Positions 8,684-17,618 are shown, counted from the stretch's first letter. The stretch: 64,000 bases of DNA from Bin5 sp965200615 (GCA_965200615.1 OZ241377.1:4464001-4528000), one strand, 5' to 3'. Notes: generated by a model from the letters alone, not told the origin. Numbers and translations are program-made.

Positions 8684-8775
8684 AAGGGGATGGTTCGAGA
8701 GGATAAGCCGGGTATATCATGTCAGGAAAGATCTTTACCCTCTTTAAGTCTCGATTATCTGCCTTTCAAGTGGAG

Positions 8776-8784
8776 TGATATAAT
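8776..8784 (+). promoter_or_regulatory. Extended -10 promoter for lepB
   Basis: TG-A-TATAAT (8776-8784) gives a perfect -10 with an upstream TG dinucleotide; no good -35 is visible. Predicted start near 8791, about 107 bases before the chosen lepB start. Confidence 0.55.
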
Positions 8785-8897
8785 TTGCATACGCTCTTGC
8801 CCCTGGAATGGGGCGTCTACGCTAAGAAATCGGACCCAAGCCATTGCGCCAAGATAAGAAAAACCCGCAGGTAGTGGATACCGGAGGCGCTGTGCCT

Positions 8898-9500
8898 ATG
8901 AGTGACGGGCCAGCCGTGTTTGCAGTCGAACAAGGTGACGAAGAGGTTGCGGGGTTCAAGTCATTGCTGCGGGAGACGCTGGAGACGGTCATTCTAGCAG
9001 TTCTCATTTTTCTTGTCATCCGCAGCCTTGTACAGAACTATCGCATCGAAGGGCAGTCGATGGAGCCGAACTTCCAGCACGGTCAGTATCTGCTTGTGAA
9101 CAAACTGGCCTATCGCTTGGGGGAGTACAGTCGTGGAGACGTCATCGTCTTCCACTACCCCAATAACCCATCTCAGGATTACATCAAGCGAGTCATCGGG
9201 CTGCCGGGGGACACGGTTGAGTTTCGAGGCGGGGCCTTGATTGTAAACGGGCTGAATATCAGTGAGCCTTATGATCAGGTCCCGATCGCACGAGACATTC
9301 AGGCGCAGACAGTCGCTCCCGGTTTTTTGTATGTGTTGGGAGACAACCGCCCGGCGTCGTCTGACACGCGCACGTGGGGGCAGCTGTCGCAAGAATTCGT
9401 TATTGGGAAGGCCTGGTTTGCTATTTGGCCAGTCGGAGACGCAGGACTGGTAGAGCATCCGGCCATAGAATTAGGATCGGCGCTGGAACAGGCCCCCTAA
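8898..9500 (+). CDS. lepB: Signal peptidase I
   Basis: 200 aa from the ATG at 8898, chosen because GGAGG lies ten bases upstream; an in-frame TTG at 8844 lacks a site. Membrane-anchored serine protease that removes signal peptides on the outer face of the membrane. One transmembrane helix (about 29-46) precedes the catalytic Ser54 in EGQSMEPNF; the general-base Lys97 lies in DYIKRVIGLPGD, and the conserved GDNR box is present (VLGDNRPASSDTR). All S26 boxes are intact. It has its own promoter and stands alone. Confidence 0.96.
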   Translation: MSDGPAVFAVEQGDEEVAGFKSLLRETLETVILAVLIFLVIRSLVQNYRIEGQSMEPNFQHGQYLLVNKLAYRLGEYSRGDVIVFHYPNNPSQDYIKRVIGLPGDTVEFRGGALIVNGLNISEPYDQVPIARDIQAQTVAPGFLYVLGDNRPASSDTRTWGQLSQEFVIGKAWFAIWPVGDAGLVEHPAIELGSALEQAP

Positions 9501-9523
9501 TTTTTTCGGTCCGTAACCTAAGT

Positions 9524-9547
9524 GCGTAGATCTGCTTCGTTCTACGC
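9524..9547. other. Hairpin after lepB
   Basis: GCGTAGA (9524-9530) pairs with TCTACGC (9541-9547), loop ten. There is no U-run after it; a T6 run sits directly after the lepB stop codon instead. Possible weak 3' end. Confidence 0.3.
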
Positions 9548-9634
9548 GACGATGCCCGGTTGGCGCCGGAGATAGACGTTACTGCTACGGAAGCAGAAAT
9601 CAGGAAGGTCTGAGGAAGAACCGGGAGAATTCGA

Positions 9635-9913
9635 ATGGCACAGGCCAGGGTCAGAGATTTCCTTATTCTAATCGGTCATACGTGGATGTGCCTAGACTGT
9701 CGGAGGAAGCTTCTCGAGGACCCGGAGGGGACCCTCATCGGCCACAAGCTGAGCGAATTCGAACGGGAGAGGGCGCTGAAATTGACCGACAGTTCCTTTC
9801 GCACAATGATGGATTTGGAGGCGGCAACCGGTCTTACCGCTGACGAAGTTGCGCTCGCGGTAGATCATCCTCGCTCGCGTCTGCGTCATTTGGGCACACG
9901 AGTGCGAGGGTAG
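9635..9913 (+). CDS. Small protein with CxxC, leader-peptide-like
   Basis: 92 aa, no recognised function. A GGGAG site precedes the ATG. Residues about 9-60 contain a CLDC pair (Cys19, Cys22) and the pattern RRKLLEDPEGTLIGHKLSEFE, which resembles the helical leaders of Nif11/nitrile-hydratase-type or Franean1_4349-type peptides (LxxDPexxLxGxxLsxxE). The C-terminal third is Asp/Arg rich (VDHPRSRLRHLG). No maturase, protease or dedicated exporter is nearby, so a modified peptide is only a possibility. It starts a small group with a YbjN-like gene and a menorin-like gene. Confidence 0.6.
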   Translation: MAQARVRDFLILIGHTWMCLDCRRKLLEDPEGTLIGHKLSEFERERALKLTDSSFRTMMDLEAATGLTADEVALAVDHPRSRLRHLGTRVRG

Positions 9914-9944
9914 AATCAAGGCAGCGCCCCGCGCACAGCCGTCG

Positions 9945-10376
9945 ATGAGTCAGAGTCAGCAACCGGTGGACATTCCAGCGCTGTTTGACCGTTACGAGTG
10001 GGGGTTTGAAACGGTCGAGAACGGTATCTGGCGCAGTACGTTCGCCGACGAACAGGACGAGGAGTATGATCTTTATGTGGCGGCCGGCGAAGAATATCTG
10101 CACTTTGCCGTCACGCCCCTTACTCCTCTTCCCACGCCGGAGTGCAGAGAAAGGCTGACGTCGCTCCTGCTGAACCTGAATCAGTCGATGCGCCTCGTCC
10201 GATTCGCTACAGACAGCGATGGCGATGTTTCTCTCCTGGCTGATCTGCCGCTGGCCGCCCTGTCCTTCACCCTCTTTGCCGCGACAATGGATGCCCTTAT
10301 CCACTACACTCGCGAACTGGCCGGCCCCCTGTCCAGGACTGCCACCGACCCTCACTTTGAAATGTCAGCCCCGTAG
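9945..10376 (+). CDS. YbjN / type III chaperone-fold domain protein
   Basis: 143 aa, acidic. The pattern of an N-terminal helix (VDIPALFDRYEWGFE), a run of strands (GIWRSTFADEQDEEYDLYVA..EEYLHFAVTPLTPL) and two helices around LNLNQSMRLVRFATDSDGDVSLLADLPL matches the YbjN/T3SS-chaperone-like fold. Proteins of this fold act as small chaperones or adaptors; the target here is unknown. It begins 32 bases after the 92-aa gene and ends 31 bases before the menorin-like gene. Confidence 0.6.
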   Translation: MSQSQQPVDIPALFDRYEWGFETVENGIWRSTFADEQDEEYDLYVAAGEEYLHFAVTPLTPLPTPECRERLTSLLLNLNQSMRLVRFATDSDGDVSLLADLPLAALSFTLFAATMDALIHYTRELAGPLSRTATDPHFEMSAP

Positions 10377-10406
10377 CAAGAGCCCTGCACAGGGAAGGAG
10401 ATTGCC

Positions 10407-11156
10407 ATGACCTTTGCGCTCGCCGACCGGTGGCTGCCGATCATGGAGGCTCTGGGTGTCAAACGCCCGGGCGACATTGGTTGGATTCACGGCGCCAACA
10501 GTTCGCAGACCCTGCTTGGCGCCTTGTCCGACTCGAATGTCCACTTCATTGAAGGGGACATCTCTGTTGTCGGCGGAGAGATCATAATGGCCCATCCGCC
10601 GGTGACAGAGAGCGACCTGGGCTTTGAGAAGTGGTTGGACCTGACTATCGAGGCGGGGAAGGGCGCGAAACTTGATTTCAAGTCTCCTGAAGCGGTTACC
10701 CACTGTCTGAACTACGCCAGGCAACAAGCGCTCGGCAAGATACCGCTGTGTGTCAATGCCGACATCCTGGCCGGCCCAGGGGGCGAAAGGCCCGTCTTCA
10801 AGCCGAACGAGTTTATTGGCTTGTGCAATCGTATTTTGCCCCAGGCGTTTCTTTCGCTCGGTTGGACCGTCGAAGAAGGAGAATCAGGCTATACGGAGGA
10901 GACAGTTGCCGAAATGCTCAACCTGCTGGTCGAAGTCGAAGCGACGGTCTCCCTGTGTTTCCATGCCGGATACCTGCAAACAGCGTGGTCGCGATTGGAG
11001 GCGATCCTGGAGGAGACGGACTACACATTTACCGTCTGGGGCAGGATCGAAGACAAAGGGCTCCTGTCATGGATCCGGGCCAACACGCCTTCCGGTCGTT
11101 GCTTCTATGACGTACAGTGGAAGGACGGCACGCAGATCCACATGACCTCTCATTGA
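10407..11156 (+). CDS. Menorin/FAM151 (DUF2181)-like protein
   Basis: 249 aa with no signal peptide. Family hallmarks are visible in order: WIHGANSSQTLLGAL (about 25-39), FIEGDISVV (about 47-55), IIMAHPPVTESDLGFEKWL (about 60-78), GKGAKLDFKSPEAV (about 85-98) and DILAGPG (about 121). In the family these residues line a PLC-like TIM-barrel phosphodiesterase site, with acidic and His residues binding metal. Animal members (menorin, FAM151A/B) act in dendrite and tissue development; no enzymatic substrate is known for bacterial members. A GGAAGGAG site precedes the ATG. Confidence is for family membership, not for a reaction. Confidence 0.7.
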   Translation: MTFALADRWLPIMEALGVKRPGDIGWIHGANSSQTLLGALSDSNVHFIEGDISVVGGEIIMAHPPVTESDLGFEKWLDLTIEAGKGAKLDFKSPEAVTHCLNYARQQALGKIPLCVNADILAGPGGERPVFKPNEFIGLCNRILPQAFLSLGWTVEEGESGYTEETVAEMLNLLVEVEATVSLCFHAGYLQTAWSRLEAILEETDYTFTVWGRIEDKGLLSWIRANTPSGRCFYDVQWKDGTQIHMTSH

Positions 11157-11195
11157 GTCGTGCGCGAATTAGCGGGCGCGGGAAGGCTGCCGTCA

Positions 11196-12824
11196 TCAAC
11201 GCCTGAGGGGCCAGGGAAGCACACCAACTCGTTCGGCCCAGGCGTAATAGAGGCCCGCGAACTCCTCCACCTTGGGGCGGTTCTTCCCGCTCAGATCGTT
11301 CAGTTCGGTCCGGTCGTCCAGCATGTCGTAGAGTTCCCACCGGCCTCCATGTTTGCTGACCAGTTTCCACCGGCCCGACCTGACGGCTCGATTGCCTTCG
11401 TGTTCCCAGAAAATATGGCCCTGCCGGCTCCATTTCGCGCCTCTCAGCAGGGGCAGAAAGCTTTCTCCTTCCATCGGCAAGATCGGGTGCCCGTTGTACT
11501 CTTCAGGTTGAGCAATGCCGGCGGCGTCAAGGAGAGTTGGCAGGATATCGATAATGTGACAGGCTTCGTGCACGATCTGATCGGGTTGAATGGTTGAGGG
11601 CCAATGGGCGATCAGGGGCGTGGATATGCCGCCCTCGTGAACCCAATGCTTGTACAGCCGGAAGGGGGCGTTGGAAGCGTTCGCCCAAGGGAGATCGTAG
11701 CTCATGAAGGTATGCGGGCCGCCGGGAAGGAGACTGGGATCGTTACCGACCCGCATTGGTCTGCCATCCGGCGTCCAGTCGCTGTAGCGGTCAACCCAGC
11801 CGTTCTCCGAAAGGAATTCAGCGCAACCGCCGTTATCGGAAAGGAAGAGAATGAGCGTGTTCTCGTCAAGCTGCGAGGCCTCCAGCGCAGCCAGAATTCG
11901 CCCGACGCCCTGGTCCATCCGGTCAATTTGCGCGGCATAGACGGCCATGCGCATGTCTTCCCAGTCCTGATTGCGGGTATCCTCCCATGGGGGCGCGGAC
12001 TCGTCGCGGGGGGAGATCTGCCAGCGGCTGTCAAGAAGCCCCATCCCTTTCAGTTCCTCATGCCGGGCAGTACGCAGCGCGTCCCAACCTCCGCTGCGAT
12101 AGGTCCCTTCGTACTTGGCGATATCCTGCGGCAGGGCGTGGAGCGGCCAGTGGGGGGCAGTGTAGGACACGTAGAGGAAGAAGGGATCTTCGGTTAGCGC
12201 AGCTTCTTCGATCATCTTCACAGCCTGATCACTGATGGCGTCAGTGTAATAGTAGGCGACGTCCGCACCGGTCTGATCTGTCTGCCGTTTTCCCTGACTC
12301 CCGGACTCCACCCTGAGGTTGACAAAAGAATCGTCCTCCATCAGCGAGTAGGGCGCGAAGAAGCTGCCAGCGCCGTCCAGCGTACCGTAATAGCGGTCAA
12401 ACCCGCGCTGGCGAGGCGTAGGATGCCCCTCTTCGCCGGGCCGCCAGCTTTCCGGCCGGGTCGGGTCGTATGCGCCGCCTACGTGCCATTTGCCGGACAT
12501 GCAGGTGCGGTAGCCACCGCTTTTGAGCGCCTCTGCGATGGTCACCACGTCGTCGCGCAAGTATCCCTGGTATGAAGGCGAGCCGGCGTTTTCCATCATG
12601 TGGCCAATTCCGGCCTGATGGGGGTAGGCACCGGTGAGCATGCAGGCTCGTGTCGGACAGCAACGAGCATAGTTATACATCTGGGAGAACCGCATTCCGC
12701 CATGGGCCAGCTTGTCCAGGTTGGGCGTCCGGATTTCCGATCCGTAACAGCCGATATCGGAGAAGCCCATGTCGTCCACAAGGATGAGGACAAAATTCGG
12801 GCGCTGTGTTGGGGAATCTTCCAT
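11196..12824 (-). CDS. Type I sulfatase (arylsulfatase family)
   Basis: 542 aa from the ATG at 12824, preceded by GGAG; a GTG at 12878 would add 18 residues. Hydrolyses sulfate esters with a formylglycine made from the Cys of the CCPTR motif (about residues 55-59), followed by ACMLTGAYPHQ. Metal ligands are visible as the N-terminal DD (LVDDMGFSD) and LFLSDNGG. No clear signal peptide, so the enzyme may be cytoplasmic, or the true start was missed. The C-terminus ends with an SGRWKLV..GRWELYDM block typical of the family. The aminotransferase gene lies upstream on the same strand (110 bases apart). A formylglycine-generating enzyme is not in the window. Confidence 0.93.
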   Translation of the reverse strand: MEDSPTQRPNFVLILVDDMGFSDIGCYGSEIRTPNLDKLAHGGMRFSQMYNYARCCPTRACMLTGAYPHQAGIGHMMENAGSPSYQGYLRDDVVTIAEALKSGGYRTCMSGKWHVGGAYDPTRPESWRPGEEGHPTPRQRGFDRYYGTLDGAGSFFAPYSLMEDDSFVNLRVESGSQGKRQTDQTGADVAYYYTDAISDQAVKMIEEAALTEDPFFLYVSYTAPHWPLHALPQDIAKYEGTYRSGGWDALRTARHEELKGMGLLDSRWQISPRDESAPPWEDTRNQDWEDMRMAVYAAQIDRMDQGVGRILAALEASQLDENTLILFLSDNGGCAEFLSENGWVDRYSDWTPDGRPMRVGNDPSLLPGGPHTFMSYDLPWANASNAPFRLYKHWVHEGGISTPLIAHWPSTIQPDQIVHEACHIIDILPTLLDAAGIAQPEEYNGHPILPMEGESFLPLLRGAKWSRQGHIFWEHEGNRAVRSGRWKLVSKHGGRWELYDMLDDRTELNDLSGKNRPKVEEFAGLYYAWAERVGVLPWPLRR

Positions 12825-12934
12825 TTGAGGCTCCGCGGCGCAGTTCTTTGGATTGAGGGGGGCTGAAAAAGCGGTCACTCATGCGACTCCGGGAATCGAG
12901 TCGGGTCGGGACGATATTCCTCTGAGGATTATTC

Positions 12935-14320
12935 TCAGCCCGGAGTCAGGTGGGGCGTATGCTCCTGCACGTAGCGTTTGACGACCTCCAGACTCTGGCC
13001 CATAACGTCGATTGCCGTGTCGATTTCCTTTTCCGACATTGGCGTGGAGATGGCGTACTGGCACCTGGGCGCACTGAAGATGCCGCGGTTCATCATTTCA
13101 AGGTGTAGCAGCTTTGGCAGGTCCAGCGCTTTCTCCTGCGCTGCCACGGCATCGCGGGCATTTCTTATCTTTCCGCGGCTCCAGTGGATGCGGATAATGG
13201 ATCCCGCGCCAACGGCGCGTATCCCCACTCCGGCTGATTGAAACGCTGCGTTCAGTCCTTTTCTCAGCCGCTGGCCCAGCTCGTTGATTCTTGCCACCTG
13301 GCCGGCTCCGAATTCCTTCATCGTTGCCAGGCCGGCTGCCATCGTAATGTTGTTGCCGTTAAATGTACCGTTATGGGGGATCGTCATGGGGTGGGTCGGG
13401 TCGAACGGCGCCATGATCTCTTTACGTCCGCCGAAGGCCGCCAGCGGCAGTCCGCCGCCGATAAACTTGGCGATGGAGGTCAGGTCAGGCGTCACTCCGA
13501 TCGTGGCCTGAAACCCACCGACATCCTGCCGGAACGTCATGATCTCGTCAAAGATCAGGAGTACGTCAAATTCGTCGGCCAGCTGCCTGACACCGTGCAG
13601 GTACCCGGGCTCGGGTTCTACGCCGCCGCCGGCGCCGAGGGCGGGTTCCAGAATTATGCCGGCGACGTCGTCGCCGTGCGCACGCAGGAGGTCTCGCAGA
13701 GCATCGAGATCATTGAACGGCGCAACCAGCATCCCTTCCAGCGTCGATTCGGGCACGCCTCTGCTCGAGAGCCTGGGACGGGGAAGTCCCTCTTCAGTGG
13801 TGTCCGGCTGCATATTCAGCTGTACGTAGTCGTGAGAGCCGTGATAGCCGCCGTCCATCTTGATGATGATGTCCTTGCCGGTGAAGGCCCTCGCCGCCCG
13901 CATCGCCAGGAGGGTCGCTTCCGTACCGGAATTGCAGTAACGAACGCTGTCAAAACTGGGTACGCGGCTGCAGAGCATCTCTGCGTGCACGACTGTAACT
14001 TCGGCGGCGGACCCGAGAACGGTACCGCGGGCTGCCTGCTCCTGGATGGCGCTGACTGTTGCCGGGTGGGCGTGACCGTGAATCAAGGAGGTGTAGTTGT
14101 TGAGAAAGTCGATGTATTGATTCTCGTCGTAGTCATAAAGAAAACAGCCTTCCCCGTGCGTCATGTAGGCAGGGTGAGGCGCGTAATATGAAGCCGCCCT
14201 CGTGTCTCCGCCGGGCATCGACTCTTTGGCGCGCGTGTTCCACTCGCCCGATCCTCGCGTGCGCTGGAGAAAGGTGTCTGTGACCGACTTGGCGGCGTCC
14301 TGGCTTGACTTGGAACTCAC
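12935..14320 (-). CDS. Class III aminotransferase, glutamate-1-semialdehyde aminomutase-like
   Basis: 461 aa, GTG start at 14320 with GGAGG about six bases upstream. PLP enzyme of fold type I: phosphate-binding region CNSGTEATLLAMRAARA (about 129-145), the Asp that contacts the ring nitrogen in IFDEIMTF (D258), and the PLP Lys285 in SIAKFIGGGLP. It resembles HemL, but no tetrapyrrole gene is nearby. Many such paralogues are amino-acid or amine transaminases, so HemL should not be assumed. The neighbour downstream is a sulfatase. A promoter-like sequence lies about 170 bases upstream. Confidence 0.88.
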   Translation of the reverse strand: MSSKSSQDAAKSVTDTFLQRTRGSGEWNTRAKESMPGGDTRAASYYAPHPAYMTHGEGCFLYDYDENQYIDFLNNYTSLIHGHAHPATVSAIQEQAARGTVLGSAAEVTVVHAEMLCSRVPSFDSVRYCNSGTEATLLAMRAARAFTGKDIIIKMDGGYHGSHDYVQLNMQPDTTEEGLPRPRLSSRGVPESTLEGMLVAPFNDLDALRDLLRAHGDDVAGIILEPALGAGGGVEPEPGYLHGVRQLADEFDVLLIFDEIMTFRQDVGGFQATIGVTPDLTSIAKFIGGGLPLAAFGGRKEIMAPFDPTHPMTIPHNGTFNGNNITMAAGLATMKEFGAGQVARINELGQRLRKGLNAAFQSAGVGIRAVGAGSIIRIHWSRGKIRNARDAVAAQEKALDLPKLLHLEMMNRGIFSAPRCQYAISTPMSEKEIDTAIDVMGQSLEVVKRYVQEHTPHLTPG

Positions 14321-14732
14321 GGCAGACCTCCATGTGGGCCCTTCACTGGCACTGGTTTTCGATTCTTGTCGCGCTGGTGGGACAGATTGGCAGCTACCTC
14401 GCTGGAGAGCCGCAAAAGGGGTTCAGGGAACTGCATAGGGCATTCAAAAGGCCGGGATTCGAAGCGTCATTCATTCACTCGTGGGATTGTAGCATACAGT
14501 TTCGGCCGCAACAATGGGCTTCTAGCGAATTGTAGGCGCGATTGTTCGCGGCTATATTTGACCTGTTTGCGATTCTTTCAATGGGACTCGACACCAGGGA
14601 GGGAACAGAACAACCAAAGTCGCCGTCTTAATTTGTGGTTGGAATGCTGAGCAGCCTGCTTCTGTCATCAGGCTCAGGCAGCAAAGTCGGATCGGTTCTT
14701 AATGCATGCAATCACAGGAAGCGAGGTGGGGA
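14321..14732. other. Divergent intergenic region
   Basis: About 410 bases between the divergent aminotransferase and L,D-transpeptidase genes. It holds a good minus-strand promoter (separate entry). No convincing plus-strand promoter, gene or terminator was found; the short open frames here have no start-site or composition support. Confidence 0.5.
14486..14514 (-). promoter_or_regulatory. Putative promoter for the aminotransferase-sulfatase unit
   Basis: On the minus strand TTGTTG (14514-14509), 17-base spacer, TACAAT (14491-14486) with an extended TGC just before it. The 11-mer TATGCTACAAT recurs at the ABC-importer promoter near 59871. Confidence 0.55.
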
Positions 14733-16106
14733 ATGAGACGGCTATTAAAGCCCTTGGTTCGAGGGACGCTGGCCCTCATGTTTGCCGGCACTGCAGCAAT
14801 TTCAAGTATCAGCGATGCAGCCGCTTATGAAGTGCACATCGTCAAGCCGGGCGAAACTCTGAGCGAGATCGCCAAGTACTATGGTACGACTGTAGCAGAT
14901 CTAAGGAGGCTCAACAGCTTACGGGATGCCAATTTTGTCTGGTACGGCCAGCGTCTCCTGATCGATGGAGGTGAAACGGCAATCGTCGAGACCCAGGCTG
15001 CCGAAGGGTACCAACTATACCGGGTCCAGGCAGGCGACTCGCTAACTAATCTCGCACGGCGCCACGGTCTTAGCGTGTCACAATTGGCACAGATCAACGG
15101 CATTTCGCCCTTGCGCTGGTTGTACAGCGGTCAGGTATTGCGATTGCCTGGTTCACCAGCACCTGTACGGGCCGCCCAGCCGGCGGGATCGGTTTCACAA
15201 GCTGGCGCCAGAGAGGCAAGCCTCAGAGATGTTCAGCGTTACACAGTAAGGCCAGGCGACACGCTGACACGCCTTGCGCAACGATATGGCATCAGTCTGT
15301 CGAGGCTCATGGCCATAAACGGCCTGTCGTCGGCAAAATGGCTATACACGGGTCAAGTACTGTTCGTTCCTGTCGGGCTCGCGTCCGCCGAGGTGGTACC
15401 CGCCCAACGAGCGGCCTCTCTGGCTCCTGCCATGCAGCCTGCCCTGCCTGTAGCGGCGATGCAACCAGGGCTGAGCCATGCCGCTATACATACGGTGCAG
15501 AACGGAGAATTGCTCAAAGACATTGCGGGACAATATGGCGTCAACCATGCCGCAATTGCCAGGTTGAATAATTTGACAAACCGCAGTATTCTTGAAGAGG
15601 GTCAGGCATTGCGCATCCCATCAGAGAATGCGCTCGAACTCTTGGAGGGGATGGATCAGAGACTTGACCAGTCCCGGTATCCTACGTCATCGGAACGATG
15701 GATCGAAGTTGACCTGAGCGAACAGATGGCGATTGCCTATGAAGGCATTACACCGGTTAGAGCGTTTGTTATCTCCACCGGCGTAGGGAGAACGCCCACG
15801 GTTCAAGGCACCTTCCGCATATGGGCCAAGATCGCGATGCAGGATATGCGGGGCGGCAGCCGCGCAGCTGGCACATATTATCATCTGAGGGACGTAAAGA
15901 ATGTACAGTACTTTCACCGGAGCTACGGCTTTCATGGGACGTACTGGCATGACAACTTCGGCACGCCCATGAGCCGAGGTTGCATCAATATGACAAATGA
16001 GGATGCCAAATGGCTCTTCGACTGGACTTCACCTACGGTTTTCAATGATGACTGGCTGTTCAGCAACAACGCCAACCCCGGCACACTGGTGATGGTCCAT
16101 GAATAG
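14733..16106 (+). CDS. L,D-transpeptidase with four LysM domains
   Basis: 457 aa from the ATG at 14733, chosen because GAGG lies six bases upstream and because it starts directly on a signal peptide (MRRLLKPLVRGTLALMFAG..). LysM repeats lie at about 33-78, 93-139, 170-214 and 253-298 and bind peptidoglycan. A C-terminal YkuD domain (about 320-455) makes 3-3 peptide cross-links or attaches proteins. The active site reads FHGTYWHDNFGTPMSRGCIN: the usual S-H-G-C is S-R-G-C, with the nucleophile Cys kept. Eight bases overlap the next gene, a second YkuD protein, so the pair is translationally linked. Confidence 0.93.
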   Translation: MRRLLKPLVRGTLALMFAGTAAISSISDAAAYEVHIVKPGETLSEIAKYYGTTVADLRRLNSLRDANFVWYGQRLLIDGGETAIVETQAAEGYQLYRVQAGDSLTNLARRHGLSVSQLAQINGISPLRWLYSGQVLRLPGSPAPVRAAQPAGSVSQAGAREASLRDVQRYTVRPGDTLTRLAQRYGISLSRLMAINGLSSAKWLYTGQVLFVPVGLASAEVVPAQRAASLAPAMQPALPVAAMQPGLSHAAIHTVQNGELLKDIAGQYGVNHAAIARLNNLTNRSILEEGQALRIPSENALELLEGMDQRLDQSRYPTSSERWIEVDLSEQMAIAYEGITPVRAFVISTGVGRTPTVQGTFRIWAKIAMQDMRGGSRAAGTYYHLRDVKNVQYFHRSYGFHGTYWHDNFGTPMSRGCINMTNEDAKWLFDWTSPTVFNDDWLFSNNANPGTLVMVHE

Positions 16107-16896
16107 GAGCCGCTTCAGCAGCTTCTTCCGCCACGGGAGTCTATTCACGATGGCAAGAAAACCGGGTATTTCACTGGTGGTGGCCCTGTTCTGTGGACTG
16201 GCGTTCAACGGATGGGGCCACCCGGATTCGGCAGTTGCCGCCGAAAAGCTTGTGCCATTTCCCCAGACACCTGCCACTGAGGGCACGCAGGTTGGCCTGG
16301 ACTTGCTACCTCCTGTTCCCTTCAGAGGCGCAACGATGGACCTGCCTCGCGTGCGGAGGGAACGGGAAGAGTTACTGGCCAGCGCCGATCAGGCCCAGAT
16401 GGTGGACAGTTCAGATTACGCAGTTTCGATGAACGGTGTAACCCAACTCCATCTGGATGTGAGTCGGGCCCGTCTCGAGGGAGAGAGGTGGATTGAAGTT
16501 AGTCTGAATGACCAGATGCTATACGCCTGGGACGGCGACCAGCTGGTAAATGAATTCCTGATCTCATCCGGTGTTCAGGCATATCCCACGATCACGGGCA
16601 TCTTTCGTATGTGGGCGCGAACGCCTTCACAGACAATGTCCGGCGGCGACCGAGCTTCCGGCACCTACTACAATTTGCCAAATGTACAGTGGGTACAGTA
16701 CTTTTACGGCGAATTCGCGCTTCACGGGACGTACTGGCACAACAATTTCGGCACACCCATGAGCCGCGGCTGCGTAAACCTGACGATTGAGGATGCCGAA
16801 TGGCTATTCAACTGGACATTCCCCGAGTGGAACGGTTCCGGGGGATGGATACGCACAACGGAGAGTGACGCCACCTTAGTGTGGGTTCACAGATAA
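16099..16896 (+). CDS. Second L,D-transpeptidase (YkuD), no LysM
   Basis: 265 aa, ATG at 16099 inside the end of the previous gene; an alternative ATG at 16150 gives a cleaner signal peptide (MARKPGISLVVALFCGLAFNGW). The YkuD domain covers about 125-265 and has the same variant active site as its neighbour (FGTPMSRGCVN) plus WIEVSLNDQMLYAWDGDQLV at its start. It lacks peptidoglycan-binding repeats and has a linker region of about 90 residues instead. The two proteins look like a tandem duplication that later diverged at the N-terminus. Its stop codon shares one base with the ATG of the DUF3105 gene. Confidence 0.92.
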   Translation: MNRSRFSSFFRHGSLFTMARKPGISLVVALFCGLAFNGWGHPDSAVAAEKLVPFPQTPATEGTQVGLDLLPPVPFRGATMDLPRVRREREELLASADQAQMVDSSDYAVSMNGVTQLHLDVSRARLEGERWIEVSLNDQMLYAWDGDQLVNEFLISSGVQAYPTITGIFRMWARTPSQTMSGGDRASGTYYNLPNVQWVQYFYGEFALHGTYWHNNFGTPMSRGCVNLTIEDAEWLFNWTFPEWNGSGGWIRTTESDATLVWVHR

Positions 16897-17579
16897 TGGC
16901 AACGAGGTCAAGAGCAAGAAAGAAGACGCGGGCCAGGGGTGGCCGGCACTCTCAGAAGGGCGTTGGAGGCCGCCTGGCGCGGCCCTCGCGCCAGGAATTG
17001 CGAGAGATTTCCGCAAAGAGGAGGCTCAGGCAGAATCTTTATGTGTATGGAGGCGGCGCCATACTCGTTGCGATCGTGGCGCTGGTCATCTTTGTAAACA
17101 TCCGCAATACAGCGCCAGTCGGCGACGAAGAATCGTGGCCCTCACAAGGAAACACGCACATTCAACAGGGCAGCGCCTCTCCAATCGAATATAACACCAC
17201 GCCTCCAACTTCCGGTCCTCACTATCCGGGGCTGGCCCCCTGGGACATCTACAGTGAGCCGATTCGCTATGAGCAGGTCGTGCATAACATGGAGGACGGG
17301 GGCGTCATCGTCTACTATCAGTGTGAGGACGGGTGCCCAGAACTAAGGGAGCAGCTGGCGGAGGTGGTCAGACCTTATGTTGACAGCGGACGGCACGTAC
17401 TCTTGATCCCGAATGATCCCGATTGGACCGGGTTTGGATCGCAGTCGGCTCACAAGGATATGGGGTCTCGTATCGCGCTGACTGCGTGGCAGAGGCTGGA
17501 CAAGTTCGAAGAGTTTGACGAAGGCCGAATTCGCGACTTCATTGAGAGATACGAGGGAATCGACCATCATGTGAGATAG
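16896..17579 (+). CDS. DUF3105 membrane protein
   Basis: 227 aa. TAATG overlap with the upstream transpeptidase indicates coupled translation. The first 47 residues are very basic (RSRARKKTRARGG..), followed by one transmembrane helix (about 48-69) and an extracytoplasmic DUF3105 domain with NTTPPTSGPHYPG, the conserved VVHNMEDGGVIVYYQ and a Cys pair in YQCEDGCPELRE. The function is unknown. Its place after two cell-wall cross-linking enzymes suggests an envelope role. Confidence 0.88.
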   Translation: MATRSRARKKTRARGGRHSQKGVGGRLARPSRQELREISAKRRLRQNLYVYGGGAILVAIVALVIFVNIRNTAPVGDEESWPSQGNTHIQQGSASPIEYNTTPPTSGPHYPGLAPWDIYSEPIRYEQVVHNMEDGGVIVYYQCEDGCPELREQLAEVVRPYVDSGRHVLLIPNDPDWTGFGSQSAHKDMGSRIALTAWQRLDKFEEFDEGRIRDFIERYEGIDHHVR

Positions 17580-17618
17580 TCTGCGCTATCGCTCCGTCCG
17601 TCGCTCGTTTCCGGCAAG

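Noticed and set aside
12935..14320. hemL (glutamate-1-semialdehyde aminomutase)
   Set aside because: Fold and PLP site fit, but no tetrapyrrole genes are nearby and many paralogues have other substrates; symbol withheld.
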